Positions 24,815 through 37,700 of a stretch of 64,000 nucleotides of DNA are shown here, in pieces; the first letter of the stretch is position 1, and every line of letters begins with the position of its first letter. Source of the stretch: Theristus sp. LFF4_11 (Eukaryota; Nematoda; Chromadorea; Monhysterida; Xyalidae). A program made the translations under genes and the position numbers. The DNA lies in NCBI GenBank assembly GCA_030248135.1, contig JASANC010002514.1:1-64000 (forward strand). The letters are read 5' to 3'. Below the pieces are notes generated by a model. That model made no database searches and had not been told where the DNA came from. It saw only the letters and a program-made list of their open reading frames with translations.

Positions 24815-25800
24815 CGGGGGGGGGGTGGGGGGTACACCCCCCCAGAGCACCCGAGACCGTCGGGTGGGGGGGGGGGGGGGGGGGGGGGGGGCACCGTGCC
24901 ACCCCCCCACCCAGTACCGTGGGCGGGGGGGGGGGGGGGGGGGGAACACCCCCCCCATAGAACCCGATACCGTCGGGTGGGGGGGGTGGGGGGGGCACCG
25001 TGCCACACCACCTAAAACCGGGCACCCCCCCCCCCCATCGTACCCCCCCCCCTCGAAAATTTGGCCGACACCCCCCCCACCCCCCCCATGAAATTTTGTC
25101 TGGCGGACACCCCCCCCCCAAAATTTTCTGCACACCCTAAATTTTTTTTCGAAAATCATGATTTTTTGTCTATAAAGTCCATAATATAAGCTGAATATAT
25201 GATAACTTGACCATCTTCATTGTAATTTCAAAGATTTTGCAGCAAAATTTAGCGTTTTTCCTTTCAAATTTAAGCGAAAAAATTTCATGGGGGGTGGGGG
25301 GGGTGGACCCCCCCCCACATAAAATTTTGAAAAAATGCCCCCCCCCCCCCCCATGGGACCCCCCTGGGGGGGGGGTCCCACGTTACCATAGGTTGGACCC
25401 CCCCCCTCACTTTTTGGTCGGCACCCCCCCCACGGTACCATACCCCCCCCCCCCTCGAAAATTTTTTTGGGCCCACGGTACTGACCCCCCCCCTAAAACC
25501 GGGCACCCCCCCCCCCCCCATCGTACCCCCCCCCACGAAAATTTGGCCGACACCCCCCCCCCCCCCCCCCCATGAAATTTTGTCTGGCGGACACCCCCCC
25601 CCCCCCCCCAAAATTTTCTGCACACCCTAAATTTTTTTCGAAAATCATGATTTTTTGTCTATAAAGTCCATAATATAAGCTGAATATATGATAACTTGAC
25701 CATCTTCATTGTAATTTCAACGATTTTGCAGCTAAATTTAGCGTTTTTCCTTCAAACTTTAAGCGAAAAATTATAGGGGGGGGGGGGGCAAAATTTTGAA
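24815..25800. repeat. Poly-G/poly-C satellite with a 480-bp duplicated unit
   Basis: Tracts of 7 to about 25 G or C are separated by short cores such as CACCGTGCCAC, GTACCGTGGGC and ACCGTCGGGTGG, which pair with each other in opposite orientation. A larger unit is duplicated head to tail about 481 bases apart. AAAACCGGGCACCCC occurs near 25013 and 25494, and the AT-rich core GTCTATAAAGTCCATAATAT occurs near 25168 and 25657. Open frames here are proline- or glycine-rich artefacts of the homopolymers. Exact tract lengths may be affected by sequencing error. Confidence 0.85.
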
Positions 25801-25837
25801 AAATGCGAAAGCCACGGTACTGTGCACGAAAGATTTG

Positions 25838-25985
25838 TATACATTCTTAAAAGTGATTTTTTTGATTTTTGATCTGAGGTTGCTTGTAATGAGTCGTTGT
25901 GGGTTCCTAATCCTAAACCTAATCCTAATCCTAAGCCAAGCCTTTTTGATAAGGTGAAAATGATCAATTTAGTTTTTGCATTTTT
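25838..25985. repeat. Dispersed repeat with CCTAAT-type units
   Basis: TTTTGATCTGAGGTTGCTTG, GAGTCGTTGTGGGTTCCTAA, then CCTAAT/CCTAAA/CCTAAG units (about 25906-25938), then AAGCCAAGCCTTTTTGATAA. The same order of blocks, in both orientations, makes up the interior of the element at 53434-53946. This is therefore a partial copy of that family without its ends. The short units resemble telomeric repeats but are internal. Confidence 0.75.
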
Positions 25986-26009
25986 TTTCTTTCCTGTGTT
26001 ACTTATGGA

Positions 26010-26140
26010 GGAGGAGCACCGGAACTGAGATGGTTTTATAATGATACATTAGGTGGAGGAGGGGGGAGACCCCCCCCACCGAAAATTTTGAAAAAACCCC
26101 GGAACTGCAGATGCAGCTGTTTTAATAATGATGCATAACG
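26010..26140. repeat. Diverged direct duplication
   Basis: CCGGAACTGAGATGGTTTTA and TAATGATACATTA are repeated about 75 bases later as CCGGAACTGCAGATG, TGTTTTAATAATGATGCAT. A G/C tract and GAAAATTTTGAAAAA, shared with the 25-kb satellite, lie between them. Confidence 0.6.
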
Positions 26141-28745
26141 TTCTTGCACGAAATGCGGATTTTGCAAATTTTTGTTCTTAATCATCATAGCTAGCGAAAG
26201 CGTGAAAATTTTATTGTTTTCAATTGTTAGGAATTGTTAGTAGTGTCTATTTTTTTGATTCTGCGACTGAATGCGTGTGCAGTGCAGTGCAGACGTGGGA
26301 AGGAAACTAGTATTAACAAATTGACAAACCTACAAACAAACAGACGCAAAAAACTAATATTACCCTGTGGTTGTGAAATCACCAGCAGGTCCAAGATCTA
26401 CATTTTGGATCATTTTATCGATTGATTTTAGGCTTGAACTGTTGAACTTAAATCTTGATTCATAATGGGATTTGTTTTTTCGATTCTTTTGTTCGCAAAC
26501 AGCGAAAAAACCGGCTTTTCATATCTGATTTGAAAGCTATGGTTTTTTACCCATCTTAGTTGAGTAATTTCTGTATCGCTCACTATTTTTCCGTTATTTT
26601 GTCTTGAATGTTTTTTTATGTTTATGATGTTGAGCAGATTGACGACACGTTGGATTTGTTGACGTACTGGATTTTTCAAATAATTTCGATTCTACAAATG
26701 CATGTCAATACACTTTTCACACATGTCAATTTTTCTTGATTTTCTTGATGTATCTTCAGCCCTTGCTATCAAGCGGGTTCAAATGGTTCGTGTTGCGCAA
26801 CGCAAACGTTTTTTGTGGTCGGCTTTTAGCGCCAGAGAACAAGGCCAACCGAGAAGAAATTCTCCGTAGTTCGGCCGAAACTCCACACACTCGAGACACG
26901 ACACGCGCCTAGTGTTGTTGTTGTTATTGTTCTTCCGTTCCATCAAGGTTTGTTTGAAATTCGTTTTTGCGTTTGTTTTTATTCAACCAGAAGTTTCATC
27001 GTCTGCCACTGAACTTGAAGAACAACAATTTGTACCAGGCACTTGTTTTCTTTTCAATGAATGCTGGAAAGCTGTCAGATTGTTGTTTGTCGAAGCGATG
27101 ATTCAGTAAATAGGGTGACTAAACCAAAAACCTACTGGTTCGACGGTTTGTTGCGTGTCCGTGTTGCTGGCGCTGCCTGTGATGTTCGTCAGTTTTACCA
27201 CAAAAAGTGCAAAAACCGCACGACCACGGGCTGGGTTTTTTTAGAGAATCTTGTACTGCTTCTGAAACAGTTCCGTTTTTAGGGTCGCCCGAGTCTGAAC
27301 GCCCGGCGTCCGAACGTTTCACTGTTTCCAATAACAAAACAAAATTATTATTATTATTATTTTCTTCTGTTGTTGATTATTATTCATTGTTGAAGAAGAA
27401 GACTGTTAAAATAATTTCACCATATCGACCCGGTCGATAACTACCGCAATACTCGAAACACACGACGACGAGAACAGTGCGGCTGATAACAGAGTTTTAT
27501 TGTTGAATTTGTGCGCCCCGTCACAGAACGCCGCTGTTGTGTTTCGATTGTTTTCCGTTCGTGTTTTTTTTTGAATTCGCTCCAAAATCTGTATTATGAA
27601 TATGTCGTCGCAGAGGCCACCAGCGGGTGGCCAAAAACCACAGAGGAATCACCATTCGAGGCAGACGTCATTTGGTCAGTTCGGTTTTTCGCGTTTGCTT
27701 TGAATGGGAAACTTGATGAATAAATTGTTGATCTTTTCAGTTTGTTGAATGGTAGCGGTTTTGATTTGGTCAACGAAGCGCTCATTTTCTGTTTTAGAAG
27801 CGGCTGAAAACGGGCTGATGTTCAGAGGAGCACCGCCGCCGGGCCACCAAATCAGTTTTGTGGCGCCAACCGTGAACGTGAACGTTCGGTGCGTGATTGA
27901 ACGTTTGTTGTGCGCAGATCAATATGAGCATTTCGTTTCAACTGGATCGGAAAATATTTAAAAAACAACAACATAATTGTGGTGAAGTATTGTTTGGTGT
28001 GTGTGACGTGAGCAGGATGTGTGTTCCGTCACAGAACGATCGAATAAATAAGGCAGTCCTTGTATTCAACATCAAGGTGGGTTCAGAGACTGAAAGTTGT
28101 CTTTTTCAAGAATGCCAAGATAATTCCCAATCGTGTCTGCAAAGAAAATGAATAAACAAAATAGCACGAAGCATCAGTTAGTCACAAAAATCACGTCAAA
28201 TTTGACACAACTGCGTTTCTAAACGTCTTTTTTTATTTCGCTCGCTCTTTCCACCGTGAAAAAAAAAGCTGCCTTGCGTTACTTTATCGCGTATCGAGAC
28301 CAATTTACCTAAGTAAAATGTTCAAACATTTTGTTTTGTTGAAATGGTGTGATTCGCATTTCCAGAGAACAGAATGTTTTTGCTGTTCTTTTTCTGCCTC
28401 AAACAGAGGAAATTCCAAAATCTCTTGTAGTGAATCATATCAGCTGATTGGCTGCTGTGTTTGCGAATATTTGTCCAACGTCCAACCAACCAACGTCGAT
28501 GCCACGAGATTTCGAATGACAGACAGTGTTTCACAGTTTCGTAACTGTGCATGTTAACAGTTCAAACCCACACAATCATAGTTCTCTAAACGCCCATTCA
28601 TGCATGCGCGCGTTGACGCGCGCTAACATGAACGTGCGTGTGAATGTGCGTATGTTCCAAAACTGAAGCGTAAGCGCGCTGTTGTTGTTTTTTTTGCTCC
28701 GTGAATGTGTAGCGAAGTGACGCGCATCAGCGCGCTTCAACCTCC
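26141..28745. other. Intergenic upstream of eIF4G; no gene recognised
   Basis: No conserved coding segment is visible on either strand. A family B-like fragment (GACTGAATGCG, GCAGACGTGGGAAGGAAA) is near 26265-26310, and an ATT microsatellite is near 27345-27362. The 160 bases before the eIF4G start are rich in GCGC. The eIF4G promoter and any 5' untranslated exons should be here, but I cannot place them. Confidence 0.45.
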
Positions 28746-31700
28746 ATGAATGCCACTCAACAGTCGGCGTGTTGCAGGCAGCCGGCGCCACAAACGATCA
28801 GCATGGCGTGGACGCAGCACGGCCAGCCGACGCACCCGACGATCTTCGCGTCGAGCATCCACCAGGAGCAGTCGGGCGGCAACAATCCGCAGTGGGTGGT
28901 CGGCTACGACGCGAATCACCAGGTGCAGCAGCACGTGCAACAGGCGCATGCAGCCGCCGCCGTCGTCGCACAGCAGCAGCAGGCGCGGCCGTACGCCGCC
29001 GCGGCGAACATGTACCAGCAGACGCAGCAGAAATGTACGTCGCAAGCTGCTGGCCAGCCGGGCACATTCGCGTGTCTGAGCCCATTTACGTGTCTAAGCA
29101 CTAAAGAATTAAAGGCGAAAAACACGGAAATTTTTTTGTTTTTTGGGAAACACCGGGTTTTTATTTGCCACCTGTGCGCTGGCTGAGCGACTGTGGGCGA
29201 CAGATAAATTGTAAAGGCCGTAATTCGACTCTACTTTGTAGTCACGAGAAATGCGGTCACGGCGCCGCAGAATACAGAGCATGCAAAATTTATGAATTGA
29301 ATTACAGTGGGAAAACGAATGTATTGGGTTTGGTTGAAATCAAACACTCCATTTGTGACCAATTATGTCTTCTTGCGACTCCGATTCCGTTCTTTTAAAA
29401 TTCGCCGGCTCTGTGTTCTGCATAAAAAGTGACCGGTTCAAACAAACACAATCGCACTGTTTCGCGCTGCACCGCAGGGCCGCAACACCAGCAACAGCAG
29501 CAGATGATGCAGGCCAGTGGGACGCCGTTGTATTTCACGCCCTATGCAGCGCCGACGGGCGTCACCGGCGGCTTCTACAATCAACCGTCGCAGCCGATAC
29601 CGCCGACGTTCAACGGACAGTTGTCGCAAGGCCATCACCAGGTTGTTGGGAACATGGTAGATCGAGTGTGTTGATTCTTGTGTTGCTGCTGCTAGGCGAG
29701 ACCAGTCGCACCAAAGATAGTTTGTATTGTTGCGCATGTTTAGCATTATTTTGTTCTTGGTGTTGCACGATAAACGCGCTTCGTAGGTGCGGTCGGGTAA
29801 TGTCGAGTGACTTTTCCGTTCTTCTAGGTCACCAGTCGCACGATAATTTTCAAGCAGCGATTTTTTTCCGATTGACTGACTTCCACTGAAAATCAGTGTT
29901 ACGAGCGCTTGCAAATAGTTTCCTGAACGTTATTTTTAAAACACTCGTGTGGCCGTGGCTGGCAAAGTGACCTGTCGCAAAGGCGAAAGAACGACTACAG
30001 TGCGTAACAAGCATGCGGCATGTACGCAGGCGTCCTTCTACCCGCCGCAACAGATCGTGCCGGGCGCCGCGCAGGGCTACCCGGTGCAGGCGGTCACCGC
30101 GGCGACACAGCAGCAGCAGCCGACCGCTCAGCCGACGATGGCCGCGCGGCCGCAGTTCCCGCCGCAAACGTCGCAGCCGCCGCCGACACAGCCGCCGCCC
30201 ACGCCGACGCCGCCGCACAGCACCGCCGGCATGCCGCCCACCTCGCAACAGGTCGGTGGGGCAGGAGAGCGGATTGATTCGGTGCAAGCACATGGTCTCA
30301 TGATTAATTGGATTATGACGCTTTGCGTGCGTGTCCCCGCTAAACTGCAGAGTGGTGACCGCCGTGAGAACGCTTTGTGACGGACAATTGACTCGGAGAC
30401 TGAGTATGACTTTTTTTTAAACGTGTCCCACTGAAATGACGCCAAACATGCGCTTGTCGTTCACTGCAAACCAGACTTTCCGTTTAGCCGATTTCTTCCC
30501 GCAAACAAATCATGAATATCGAATCAGTCACACCAAACTGACATTTTAGTGCCTGTACTTTGACAAACGGGCGTTTTTAAAGCAAATGACGTCATTTTAG
30601 TCGGGACACGTTTGAATAAATGCACAATAGATATGCGTCCGTGTGCCACTGTACGTCCGGTTTTTATGCAGTGTTCGGTTGGTCATGGCTGCAAAACCAT
30701 CGCCCGCAATTGACGTGCGTTCGTTCGTGCACGTCAGCAAATTTGCGTGTTTTGCGCGTTTCCAGGTGCAGTCGGTCAGTTCGGTGCCGACGCTGGCCGG
30801 TCCGATGGTGTCGTCGACGTACGCCGCCAGTGCGCCGGCGCCGCAGGCAATGTCCGCAGCGTCCTACGGCCCCGGCGGCATTCAGGCGGCACCGAGCTAC
30901 ACGAACGCACCGGGCGTCACTGGTGCACCGACCAGCTACACGAGCGCCATGGGGCAGCCGGTCATTGGTGCACCGGCACAGGCGCCCACAGGTGCGTCCA
31001 ACAGTAGGCATGGAAAAAAACCGGGTTTTTTTGTTTTTTTTTTGTGAAAAGAAGCCGGTTTTTTCAGTGTTGTCCCTAGTGCACAGCACACCGGCATTTT
31101 AGTTTGTGCACTGGCAAATGTGGTGCAAAGCGCACGTACTATGGAATCCTGGGAGTTCCGGTATTTTTTTCAATGGTTTATTGTATCGATATTACGGTTT
31201 CATATGGGCAAGCGATACTAAATACTAAAGCGATGCTAGTTGGTCAGACGATCGGAAGGGCCAAAATGCAAAACTGCTTTTTTGCCCCTGGCTAAGCTTA
31301 GTACACAAACCATTTTAATTTAAAAAAAATAAAACAGCTGGCCATCGCTTCTAATCCACTTCATCTTATCGAAAAAAACGTCTTTCAGAAGCCGTTCAGT
31401 TGGGGGAAACAAACATGGTACCACCTGTCAACTCCATCCAACTTATGTTTGATTGTTCGCGACAGGCATGACAACGAAAAACCCGAACCGTCTTCGCTCG
31501 AAGATGCTGAAGATCGTGAATCCGGACACGAATCAAGTGATGAACGCTGACGCACTGCAACAGGCCACGGAGCAGGGCAACACTGCGTACAACGCCAACA
31601 ACAACAACAACAGCTCGACCACCGCCGCGGAGACGGCTGCACCGGCGGTCGACTCCAACGCAGGTATAGTACGCTTGTTTGAACGTGTCACCTGTTGTCG

Positions 31701-34700
31701 CAGGATGCACACTTCGCGAATGAACGGGCTCGGAGTAGCAAGACAGAGAACATGCTCAGTCGCAAATGAAATATGCCAGTTGATGTCAACCAAACCTCGA
31801 TACGTTCGTTCTTATAATTTCGCATGCTCTGTATTCTGCCGTAAAATTACAGTTTTAAACAAACATATTTTAAACGGGTTTGAATGTAGCGGGGTCTCGA
31901 AAAATTTCGAACCAGAATTTTTTGGCCTATCCAAAAATCCTATTTTGATGAAAACAGGGCTAATTGTGGATGAGCAAGTGGCAAGCAATTTGTGTGCGAG
32001 GGCAATTGTTTGTTCTCTCTCTTATAAAGGCGCGTTTAGCAATTAGTTTTTTGTGCGTACGCACGGACACGACACGTAAAAATGGCCACGCGATTTAGAA
32101 ATCGTGTCGTGTGTGCTATCTTAATGCATTACGGACACGATTAGTTTGCGCACGGGATTTAGAATGACGTTTGTGCGTACGGACGAAAAACTAAATGGTG
32201 TTTCCGCCTTAACAAAAGCAAGCTCAAATTCAGAAAGCTCCATGAACTGAATGCCGCAATGAATGAGCACAGATTTCTGTGTCCGGCAGGTCCATCGTGT
32301 AAGTGCTGAGTGCTGAGCGTGCTCCAGTTCACTACACAACATTGCACTCTCACTCAGGCGCACCAGTGGCCAGCAGTATGCCCGCATCAGCACTCCCACC
32401 GGTATCAATACAACAAGCGACCAGCGTGGCGCCATTCTATCCGTCGACCAATCAGCCGCTCAGCTATCAGCCGCCGGCGCCGCAACATTCACATCAGATT
32501 GCGATCGTGGCGCCGTCATCAGCGTACTCGCAACCGCCGCCGCGCGTGCCCTCCGGGCCGCTGTCCGACCAGACCGGACGAACTAGCGTCAGTCCGTCGC
32601 CCTCCGCCGGCTCCGGTCGGCTGCACAGTGCGACGCCGGAGCCCGCGGCGGCCGCAATGTGCCCGCCACCGCAGCCGGCCGCTGCAGTTGTCACCGCGAT
32701 GGTCAACGTGGCACCGCCACCGTTGCTGCCGCCACCGCGCTCCGCCCCTGCGCCCGCCCCGCCAATTGCCGGGCCGCCACCGTCACAGCTGCCGACACAG
32801 CCGCCACCGCAGACGGCCGTCTGGTGTAGCAGCGCTGAGGGCGCCGTCTCTGCCGCCATACCGCCGCCGCCGCCGCCGTCGCAGTTCCCGCAGCTGCCGC
32901 CCGTCGACCCGCACCATATCGTGGACAATGTGATGCTGGAGCAGGCCGCCGTCACCACGGTCGTAGCGCTGACGACGACGAAAACGGAGACGACGACGAC
33001 GACAATGGCTGGCGGCAGTAGTGTGGTCGATCGGACTGACTCTGTGACGCATGTTGATAAAGTGCCAAATAGTGCTATCACAAGTGCTACTCCCGAGCAG
33101 CGGCAGCAGACGCCGCCGGAGAATGCGCCCAGCGCGCCCGTCAGCAGCGCCGCGACGACGCCCGTGAGCGACTCAACGTCGACCACCGTGCGTTTTCGGG
33201 TGGATGGCATTGCGATTCGGTTATGCTTTTGATTTTCGCATCAGCTCGCGCCTTTTTCGGTTATATTCGGCAACCTCTGAATTTATTATTGTATTCTTCG
33301 TGACTATTCAGTTTGGCATTGTTGCAGTTGCAACTGAACGGTCACATCGCCAGCGGTTATGCGGAGGAGACGGTGGCGACGAGCACGACGACGTCGGCGT
33401 CACAGCAACTCTATGAGGCGATTGCGACTGTGAATTACAAGGCGACGACACACACCGAGAAAACACACCAAAACAAGGAGACCCCCAGCGCCGGGACGGA
33501 TGGCGCGGCCGCCGCCAACGCGCAAACGCCGCACAATATGTCCAGCGACGTCATGTTCGGCGATTTTGATTCGACGCAGAAGAAACGCATGAGAGGTTGT
33601 GATGTTGTGGTTGACTCTCGGTTGTTTAGTATTGTTATTTTGGTGTTGATAGTGGGCGAACGCCAGTGGGATTGACTCGGCATAACCGATGCCACACAAT
33701 TCTGAACGCACGACAGATCAGTCCACAACTGCTACGTTGTATGGTACGGGTACCCATATATCTAGTTTCACGGGTTTTGTTTAACATTGTCATGTTTCCC
33801 ATTCTGTTTTTGTTAATGCAGACGATGATCGTTCGGTGACGTTTTCGTCCGACCACAGACAACTGGAACAGACGAACGCGGACACGACGACGATGCCCAA
33901 TGATGCAACTGGTGCTAGCACGATGGTGAGTGCTGCAGTGCAGTTTGAATAAGCATCGCTCGTATCGGTGATTGGATTAGATCATTGCCACAATTGAAGC
34001 CTGTGTTCGGGCTTCCATCCCGAAAAATAAGAAGCGGATCAACCTGATCTTCTAGGAACACTGGAGATCAGACCAGTGTTGTATTTTGCTGTGCGCACTG
34101 CGAACTGACACCACAATTGGGTGGACACTGTTTTTTTTGCGGTTTCGCCTTGCTAAAAAGAAGCACGCGACGACATTGGACGCGTTCAGTTTCGGCCAGA
34201 GAGCGCACATCGTTGGATTGTCAGTGTTCCGGTTGTATGCTTGCGTTGCAGCCGTCTTCCACCGCCGTTGACACGAACGCACCGCAGCCACCGTACTCTG
34301 GTGAGGCCGCCCCAGAGCACGTGATCCCGAGGCTGGTCGAATCGATCGATTCTGGTGCGCCGAACGACGCAGCGCTCGAGAAGGAACGAGAGAAGGTGCT
34401 GGGAGCTGTTTGGTGCTTGCACCTGCTCTTGCTTATTGACACTTGGCAGCTTGAAATAACCCGCTGTATTTTGTATTTATTGTGATGATCGGTTTCGGAC
34501 TTAAAAAACTCACCAAATCGCACGCACACACACAAAGTCATGCCACTCACATTCAATTACACCACAGCGATCCATCTACTATTCACTTCATGTTTTCCAG
34601 CCTTTTTCCATGTTTTGAGTTGTTTCATCTCGAATTATTCTCTTGTATCCTTCGTTCCCCTGACGTGGCGAGGAGGGTATTGGCTCCACGGAATGGTGAG

Positions 34701-37700
34701 TCCTCCGTTTCCCGAAACCACCGGAGTTTCATGCCTTGCGAGTTTCAGGAATCGGGTGGGGTGGGATGGGCGTGCGAGTGCTTCAACATAAAAACAATGA
34801 CTGCTGTTTTGCAGTTCAACAAGTGGGCGGAGCGTCTGCGTGACGCGCAAACGGAGGAGGACGCCGCGCGCCACGTGTACAGCCGCGACATGATGGAGGT
34901 GATCTCGGAGCTGTGCGACTACTTCAATCGCAAGCCGCCCGACTGCGTGCAGGAGGAGCACGCGGAGCTGTTGATCGTCAACAATCCCATGCGATCGGCC
35001 GATGTGAGTGCATCGGACGCATTTCTGTTGTGTGTTGTCGCTTGTGGCGTGGCGTGCGCGGGCGAGCTGGAGTTATTGTCGGTCTTGCCACTCTTGCCTT
35101 CGCTGAACGAACACCCACCGAGTGGTGTATGGAGACATTCAGTGGACAGAATGAGTCAGTGACTCAATGAGCGCCCCCGACTTGACCGATGGTATTTGTG
35201 GTGCGCGCTGAAACCATCTGTGATGTTTATGTTCGTGCGTTCGTTTGTGTGGTTCTTATAAAACAGAAGGACACGCACGTTGAGTTGATTGATGCCGGTG
35301 GTAAAAAGTGTTCTGGCTTTTTTTGACGATACGCATCTTGACCGACTACCAAACCAACTATTTGAGGGTTTGAAAAAAACCATTTTCTTCATGAATAATT
35401 GTTTCACCCGTTGCGTTTCCGATGCAACGCCAGCAACACGGCGGCTACGGCCCGAGCGGCGGACAGCGCTCGATGCACGGCGGCGGCGGCGTGAATTCGC
35501 CGTTCAATCCAAACTTTTCCATGCCGACCGCACTCAATCAGCCGCCATTCCGTGCATCCGGCCAGGGACGAATAACCGGACGGGTGAGTACTGGAGATCG
35601 TGTGCAACGTGTGTGCCTTGTTGCAGCTTATACCGTCATAAACGATGCGTGTTGTTGATATTGTTTGAGGACAGAGATTTGTCATCTCATTTAGAACAAT
35701 GTTACAAGAATTGTCCGGGTGGCTAATCTTTTGAGTCGCACTCGCAGAAAATGATGACGGTGTATTAATCAGAAAAACATCTCAATTTCACCGATCGGTC
35801 GGTGCGTTGTTTTCAGCAGAGCCAAGGCTACCAGGGTCGCCAGAGCACCGGTCGTCAGCGTCATCAGCAGCAACAGCAGCCGCGGCAAGTCTTCCAGCCG
35901 TCGACGCCGATGACCGACGTGAAACTGAGAAAGGCGGACAACGCGTGGAAGCCGGGCATGCAGGCGGCCACCGGCGAGGTGGACGATCCGGAAGTGGCGG
36001 TCAGTGGATGGGTGGGCGGGAATGGGCGCTGACGCATTCAGCGGCTGCGATGCTGACTGGTTGAAATGGAAACACGGTCGAGGGTCGGTTGTGGGTTTTG
36101 TTGAGAAGGCCGGTAGGATTCACTATTGAGTATTGATATTGAGTGATTTTATTTCGTTGTACAGTTCATCTTTATGGGATCAATTCGCATATTTCGTGTG
36201 CTCTTTTTACGCAACTGTAATTTTTGTTCGTCGGTCAACATTGTGTTTGTGTTTTTCCAGAGGCAACTGAAGACCATTCGCGGTGTACTGAACAAGATCA
36301 CGCCGTCATTCTACAACGATTTGAAACGGGAATTCTTTGCGGCGATCCCGACTACGGACGAGCGAATGAACGCGTACGGACAGGCGATCGTGAAGATCAT
36401 TTTCGACATGGCCATTGAGCAGCCGACGTTCTGCGGCCTGTACAGGTGCGCCCTGATCGTGATGACGAAATATGATTCTCATTTTTTTCGGTTTCGGAAC
36501 TCAATGCGTTTGCACGCAGCGATAGGGAAAAGTTTCGTAAATTGCGCAATTTTGCGGCCCGGTCGCAGTGAGGATTTGGATTTTTTGTTTTTTTAGCTGC
36601 GCGGCGTTTCCCAGTCTGTGAAACGTTTGTGTCAACGAACTTTCTGAAACGAATATATCCTGGTGCAGAGCTGCGTTTTGGTCATTTTTTGGAATGGCTA
36701 ACCCAATAGGACACCTGAATTTTCAAGGAGGGATGTGTGTTTCGCATCAACAACTTAAAAAGTTTGACAATCGATTTCAGTGACCTGCACGCAGCTATCG
36801 AATGGTGTTTAGTTGCTCGCTCGTACTCAAAACTCTAAAAAATTTCCATTTCTGAACTTCCAAAATTCTCGATTGCAGTGATCTGTGCAAGGAGCAAGTC
36901 GACAACGAGATGAAACGCCCGGAAAACAATGGGAAGCGTTCGCTGTTTCGCAATCACATCCTGACGATGTGCCAGAACGTCTTCAGCAGCACCACCAACA
37001 ACGAGCAGGACGAGAAGGTGAAAGCCGCTGAGGAAGCGCTCGAAAAGTGCAAGGCCGATTTTGTGAGTGCTCATTTTACGCGGTTTTGTTTGATGCGTGG
37101 AAAAAATTTCGAGTTCGCAAAACTCGCAAAAAAGCAACCGTTCGTCGCGTGTCTAGCTACAGTCACCGCGTCTCCAACAATGCTTGCACAGAATGCATGC
37201 ACGCACGTTATACGTGTGTACAACCAACCAATCAGCTAGTTGTATATAATTTACAGGTAAACTGTAGCTGATTGAAAGTGGAAATGAAAGATTGAAACAA
37301 ATGTCACGGTTCTGACTTGAGCGTGCTGTGAGTAACCCTATCCACAAGACCAGAATTGCAATTTCCTCAAAATTTTCAGGAAACGGAAAAGCAGAAACTG
37401 ACCGAACAGGGTAAAACGGCTGAACTGGACGCGCTGACAAAATCATTTGTAAGTGGCTTCAGATGTTTTGTGAGTGATATTTTGCTCGTTTTCACAGCAT
37501 ACAAAAACAACATTTTTCTTTGCATTCTCAGGAGAGTCAACTGAAGGTTTTGGAAGACGAGTTGGCGGATGCGCAGAGACGAGAGCGCCGGAGAATGTTC
37601 GGAAATATTCGGTTTGTATTATGTTGTTTGTGCGTGTTTGCGTTGCGCTGCAGTTTTCGTTCCATTCCACACTACTTCGTTTGTTTTTGTCGTCTCACCA

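Noticed and set aside
24693..25623. Proline- and glycine-rich open frames on both strands
   Set aside because: Direct translations of poly-C and poly-G tracts; present in several frames at once.
25906..25938. CCTAAT units as an interstitial telomere
   Set aside because: The same block is part of a mobile element at 53434-53946.
28803..28805. Downstream ATG as eIF4G start
   Set aside because: Possible, but the in-frame ATG at 28746 comes first; a TTGCAG acceptor-like site between them leaves this unsettled.
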